NCBI GenBank assembly: GCA_029983435.1
Contig: JASBZN010000056.1
Span: 1-7,160, forward strand
Length of the DNA: 7,160 nt
Direction: 5' to 3'
DNA from: Urinicoccus sp.
Lineage (GTDB): Bacteria > Bacillota > Clostridia > Tissierellales > Peptoniphilaceae
The position numbers and the translations under genes were made by a program. Shown here piece by piece: positions 5,079 through 7,160 of the stretch. Position 1 is the first letter of the stretch. Each line of letters begins with the position of its first letter. Under the pieces are notes generated by a model. It did not search any database, had not been told where the DNA came from, and saw only the letters and a program-made list of their open reading frames with translations.

Positions 5079-6966
5079 ATTCTTCTTCTAAAAAGGAGGA
5101 CCATTGGTCCATGGCCTCATCCAAGGCTTGGGCCAAGTCATCTCGGTTCTTAGATAGGTCCATGGCCTGTTCTAAGTCGTCATAGAGCTTGGGGTCTGCC
5201 AGTTTACTATCTAAATCGGATAGGTTTTTTTCCAGATGGTCAATTTTCTCTTCTAGTTTTTCCAAGGCTTCTTTCTTTTTTTTCTTTTCTGCTTGGATTT
5301 CTCGGTTACGAATTTGCTCCTTTTTTCGGCTAGTTTTTGACAGGTCTTCATCAAAAGAAAGGCTTTCTTCCTCCTTGGTCTTTTCTAGGTAGTAGTCGTA
5401 ATTACCTAAAAATTCCTGAATATGGCCCTCTTCCAGAGACCATATTTTATTGGTGACAGCATTTAGAAAATACCGGTCATGGCTAATGGTTAAAATACTT
5501 CCCTCATAGAGTTTAAGGGCATCTTCTAAAATTTCTTTGGAGTCCATATCCAGGTGGTTGGTGGGTTCATCTAGGATTAAGAAGTTGGCCTTAGACAACA
5601 TGAGCTTTAAGAGGGAAAGGCGGCTTCTTTCTCCACCAGAAAGTTCTCCCACTAATTTAAAGAGGTCGTCTCCCACAAATAAAAACTTGGCCAAATAGGA
5701 TCGGATCTCGTAGTGGGTCAGCTTGGGATATTGGTCCCAAAGTTCGTCAATCACCGTTTTATTGAGGTCTAAGCTTTCCAGCTCTTGGTCAAAATAACCA
5801 ATATGGACATTGCTTCCTAGGTGGATTTCTCCTGAGCTAAGGGGGATTTTTCCCACAATACACTTAGCTAGGGTGGTCTTTCCAGACCCATTGTCTCCAA
5901 TAAGACCTACAGAATCTCCCTTGTAGAGGGTTAAGTTCACCCCAGAAAAGAGTTTTTCCTGAAAGGATTTTTCCCCATCTTCAATCCGCAAGACATCTCG
6001 GCCACTTTGGACCTTGGTTTCAAATCGGAGCTGGGTCTTTTTTGCCTCTAGGGGGGCATCCATTTGCTTCATCTTATTTAAAAGTTTTTGCCGGGATTGA
6101 CCCTGGCGAATGAGCCGGGCTTTACCCATATTGGTAAAGCGACGGATGATTTCTTCCTGGCGTTTAATTTCCTTTTGCTGGTCTTCATACTGTTTGCGGT
6201 AAAGGTCCAAATCAAGCTTGTGACGAGTTTGGAAGTAGGTGTAGTTACCCTGGTAGGCCTTGAGATGGTGGTGGTCTAGGTGAAAAATTTTATGGCAGAC
6301 CTTATCTAAAAAATACCGGTCGTGACTAATAACAATGACAGTTTTATTTAAATCGTTTAGGGACCGTTCTAAAAACTCAATGGTCTTGACATCTAAGTGG
6401 TTGGTAGGCTCGTCTAGAAGGTAGATGTCATAGGGGGTTAGGAGGATTTGTGCCAAGCCTAAACGGGCTTTTTGTCCCCCGGACAAGTCCTTGGTGTCCA
6501 TAGACCATTGATCTTGGTTAAAGCCCAAGCCAGTTAAGACCCCGCGGATTTTGGATTCACAGCTGTAGCCGTCCATTTGGATAAATTTTTCCTGGGACTT
6601 GCCGTAGCGGTCCATTAGGTCCTCTAAATCTTCTCCTGTCGTTTGGGCCATGGCTTTTTCCATTTGGTGCATGGATTCTTGGAGTTTAAAAATAGGCTGA
6701 AAAATTTCTAAACAGGAGTCATAGACACTTCCTGTAAAAGACATATGTTGGGATAGGAGCCCAATTTTTAAGTCCTTCATCCTAGAAATTTCACCCTCAT
6801 TGGGGGTTAAATTCCCAGCAATTAACTGTAAAAGGGTGGTTTTTCCGGACCCATTGGCTCCCACAAGGCCCACCTTATCTCCAGCTTCTAGGACAAAGTC
6901 TATTTGGGAAAGAATGGGCTCAACAATATAGGAATAGGAAACATTGTGAAATGAAATTTGTGCCAT
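5077..6966 (-). CDS. ABC-F family ATPase (YdiF-like), ribosome-associated type
   Basis: This 629-residue soluble protein carries two ABC ATPase domains and no membrane segments, the hallmark of ABC-F proteins, which act on ribosomes rather than in transport. Domain 1 has Walker A GANGSGKTT (36-44), signature LSGGQ (161-165), Walker B ending D185-E186 and switch H215. Domain 2 has GDNGSGKTT (357-365), LSGGE (442-446), D466-E467 and H496. Both catalytic glutamates are intact, so both sites should hydrolyse ATP. The charged linker at about 240-310 corresponds to the P-site-tRNA interaction motif, which reaches toward the peptidyl-transferase centre in characterised members. The C-terminal 85 residues (about 545-629) are a Lys/Glu-rich coiled coil, as in YdiF and Uup. 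A housekeeping translation factor is more likely than an antibiotic-resistance ABC-F, judging from the neighbourhood with rex, but resistance cannot be excluded. The start follows AAAGGAG (6972-6978). Confidence 0.9.
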   Translation of the reverse strand: MAQISFHNVSYSYIVEPILSQIDFVLEAGDKVGLVGANGSGKTTLLQLIAGNLTPNEGEISRMKDLKIGLLSQHMSFTGSVYDSCLEIFQPIFKLQESMHQMEKAMAQTTGEDLEDLMDRYGKSQEKFIQMDGYSCESKIRGVLTGLGFNQDQWSMDTKDLSGGQKARLGLAQILLTPYDIYLLDEPTNHLDVKTIEFLERSLNDLNKTVIVISHDRYFLDKVCHKIFHLDHHHLKAYQGNYTYFQTRHKLDLDLYRKQYEDQQKEIKRQEEIIRRFTNMGKARLIRQGQSRQKLLNKMKQMDAPLEAKKTQLRFETKVQSGRDVLRIEDGEKSFQEKLFSGVNLTLYKGDSVGLIGDNGSGKTTLAKCIVGKIPLSSGEIHLGSNVHIGYFDQELESLDLNKTVIDELWDQYPKLTHYEIRSYLAKFLFVGDDLFKLVGELSGGERSRLSLLKLMLSKANFLILDEPTNHLDMDSKEILEDALKLYEGSILTISHDRYFLNAVTNKIWSLEEGHIQEFLGNYDYYLEKTKEEESLSFDEDLSKTSRKKEQIRNREIQAEKKKKKEALEKLEEKIDHLEKNLSDLDSKLADPKLYDDLEQAMDLSKNRDDLAQALDEAMDQWSSFLEEE

Positions 6967-6986
6967 TTTTTCTCCTTTCTTTCTTT

Positions 6987-6995
6987 ATTGTACCA
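6987..6995 (-). promoter_or_regulatory. Extended -10 promoter of the ABC-F gene
   Basis: On the minus strand this reads TGGTACAAT, a TGn element with TACAAT, 20 bases before the start codon. The inferred leader is about 14 bases and just contains the ribosome site. No convincing -35 box is present (TATCGA at 17 bases). Confidence 0.5.
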
Positions 6996-7020
6996 AATAT
7001 TCCCAAGAATCGATATATAT

Positions 7021-7062
7021 TTGACAAAAAGACTTTTAAAAAGTCTAAAAATCAGATATAAT
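7021..7062 (+). promoter_or_regulatory. Promoter region of rex with embedded palindrome
   Basis: A perfect -35 box TTGACA (7021-7026) and a perfect -10 box TATAAT (7057-7062) are present but 30 bases apart, too far to work together. With 17-base spacing TTGACA would pair with TCTAAA (7044-7049), while TATAAT would pair with TTTTAA. Either two overlapping promoters exist or one box is incidental. The interval is largely filled by the palindrome at 7030-7046. Confidence 0.5.
7030..7046. promoter_or_regulatory. Perfect 17-base palindrome between the rex promoter boxes, operator candidate
   Basis: AGACTTTT (7030-7037), one A, AAAAGTCT (7039-7046): an 8-1-8 palindrome placed where a bound protein would block RNA polymerase on either proposed rex promoter. 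It does not match the known Rex operator (TTGTGAA or TTGTTAA with a four-base centre), so autoregulation by Rex through this site is not supported. The string CTTTTAAAAA is shared with the palindrome at 4498-4520. Confidence 0.5.
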
Positions 7063-7087
7063 GGTTAAAATAAGGTAAGAAAAATTG

Positions 7088-7093
7088 AGGAGG
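7088..7093 (+). promoter_or_regulatory. Ribosome binding site that sets the TTG start of rex
   Basis: AGGAGG eight bases before TTG at 7102 is an ideal spacing. No in-frame ATG or GTG lies nearby, and the conserved Rex N-terminus begins right after, so TTG is the likely initiator. Confidence 0.75.
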
Positions 7094-7101
7094 GGAACAA
7101 T

Positions 7102-7160
7102 TTGGCAAAACAGACAAAAAAAGTATCAGATATTGTCATTCGACGCTTACCGAAATATCA
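7102..7160 (+). CDS. rex: Redox-sensing transcriptional repressor Rex (N-terminal fragment, runs off the right edge)
   Basis: Only 19 complete codons are present, starting at a TTG read as methionine. Residues VSDIVIRRLPKY match the highly conserved start of the Rex winged-helix DNA-binding domain (typically ...AVIRRLPRYYRYL). Rex senses the NADH/NAD+ ratio through a C-terminal Rossmann domain, not seen here, and represses fermentation and NADH-reoxidation genes when NADH is low. The gene is divergent from the YdiF-like ABC-F gene; in Bacillus subtilis ydiF also lies close to rex, which supports both calls. The non-ATG start and the palindrome in the promoter suggest controlled low-level expression, which is inference. 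The main uncertainty is the short length visible. Confidence 0.8.
   Translation, partial: MAKQTKKVSDIVIRRLPKY

Noticed and set aside
5189..5392. Plus-strand open frame rich in Ser and Phe inside the ABC-F gene
   Set aside because: It is the antisense reading of the Lys/Glu-rich coiled coil of the ABC-F protein; the composition is fully explained by that.
7021..7062. TTGACA and TATAAT as one promoter of rex
   Set aside because: They are separated by 30 bases instead of about 17, so they cannot be contacted together by one polymerase holoenzyme.
1..7160. Mobile element, CRISPR array, riboswitch or phage content
   Set aside because: There are no transposase or integrase genes, no regularly spaced repeats, no terminal inverted repeats with target duplications, and no long structured leader.

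Overview
The window looks like chromosomal DNA of a low-to-mid-GC Gram-positive bacterium (Firmicutes). The evidence is strong AGGAGG-type ribosome binding sites before every gene, A/T-rich intergenic promoters, U-tract hairpin terminators, a PBP5-type carboxypeptidase with a Gram-positive-style signal peptide, and the start of a Rex redox repressor. An anaerobic clostridial or Tissierellia-like organism is a reasonable guess from the gene content, but this is inference and no genus can be fixed from the sequence alone. Nothing suggests a phage, transposon, CRISPR array or resistance island; this is ordinary core or near-core genome.

Layout, left to right. A partial minus-strand FAD/NAD(P) disulfide reductase of the CoA-disulfide reductase type runs off the left edge (1-883). 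Divergent from it is a secreted D-Ala-D-Ala carboxypeptidase (1013-2344), followed after 42 bases by tRNA-Arg(CCU) (2387-2463). A strong two-way hairpin terminator (2470-2514) separates these from a convergent minus-strand D-2-hydroxyacid dehydrogenase (2513-3463). Divergent from that is a YhfC-type putative intramembrane protease (3591-4400), followed in the same direction by a peroxiredoxin (4546-5025). A second two-way terminator (5041-5078) separates the peroxiredoxin from a convergent minus-strand ABC-F ATPase (5077-6966). The plus-strand start of rex (7102 to the right edge) is divergent from the ABC-F gene.

A redox theme links several genes: a thiol/CoA-disulfide reductase, a peroxiredoxin with a possible helix-3 resolving cysteine, an NAD(P)-dependent 2-hydroxyacid dehydrogenase, and the NADH/NAD+ sensor Rex. 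The ABC-F and rex neighbourhood resembles the ydiF-rex neighbourhood of Bacillus subtilis. The most interesting non-coding signals are two perfect A/T-rich palindromes: one in the leader of the peroxiredoxin gene (4498-4520) and one inside the promoter region of rex (7030-7046). Both contain the string CTTTTAAAAA. The peroxiredoxin palindrome is preceded by an imperfect tandem repeat. A second pattern is that most promoters here appear to be extended -10 (TGn) promoters lacking a good -35 box. I see no clearly undescribed multi-gene system in the window.
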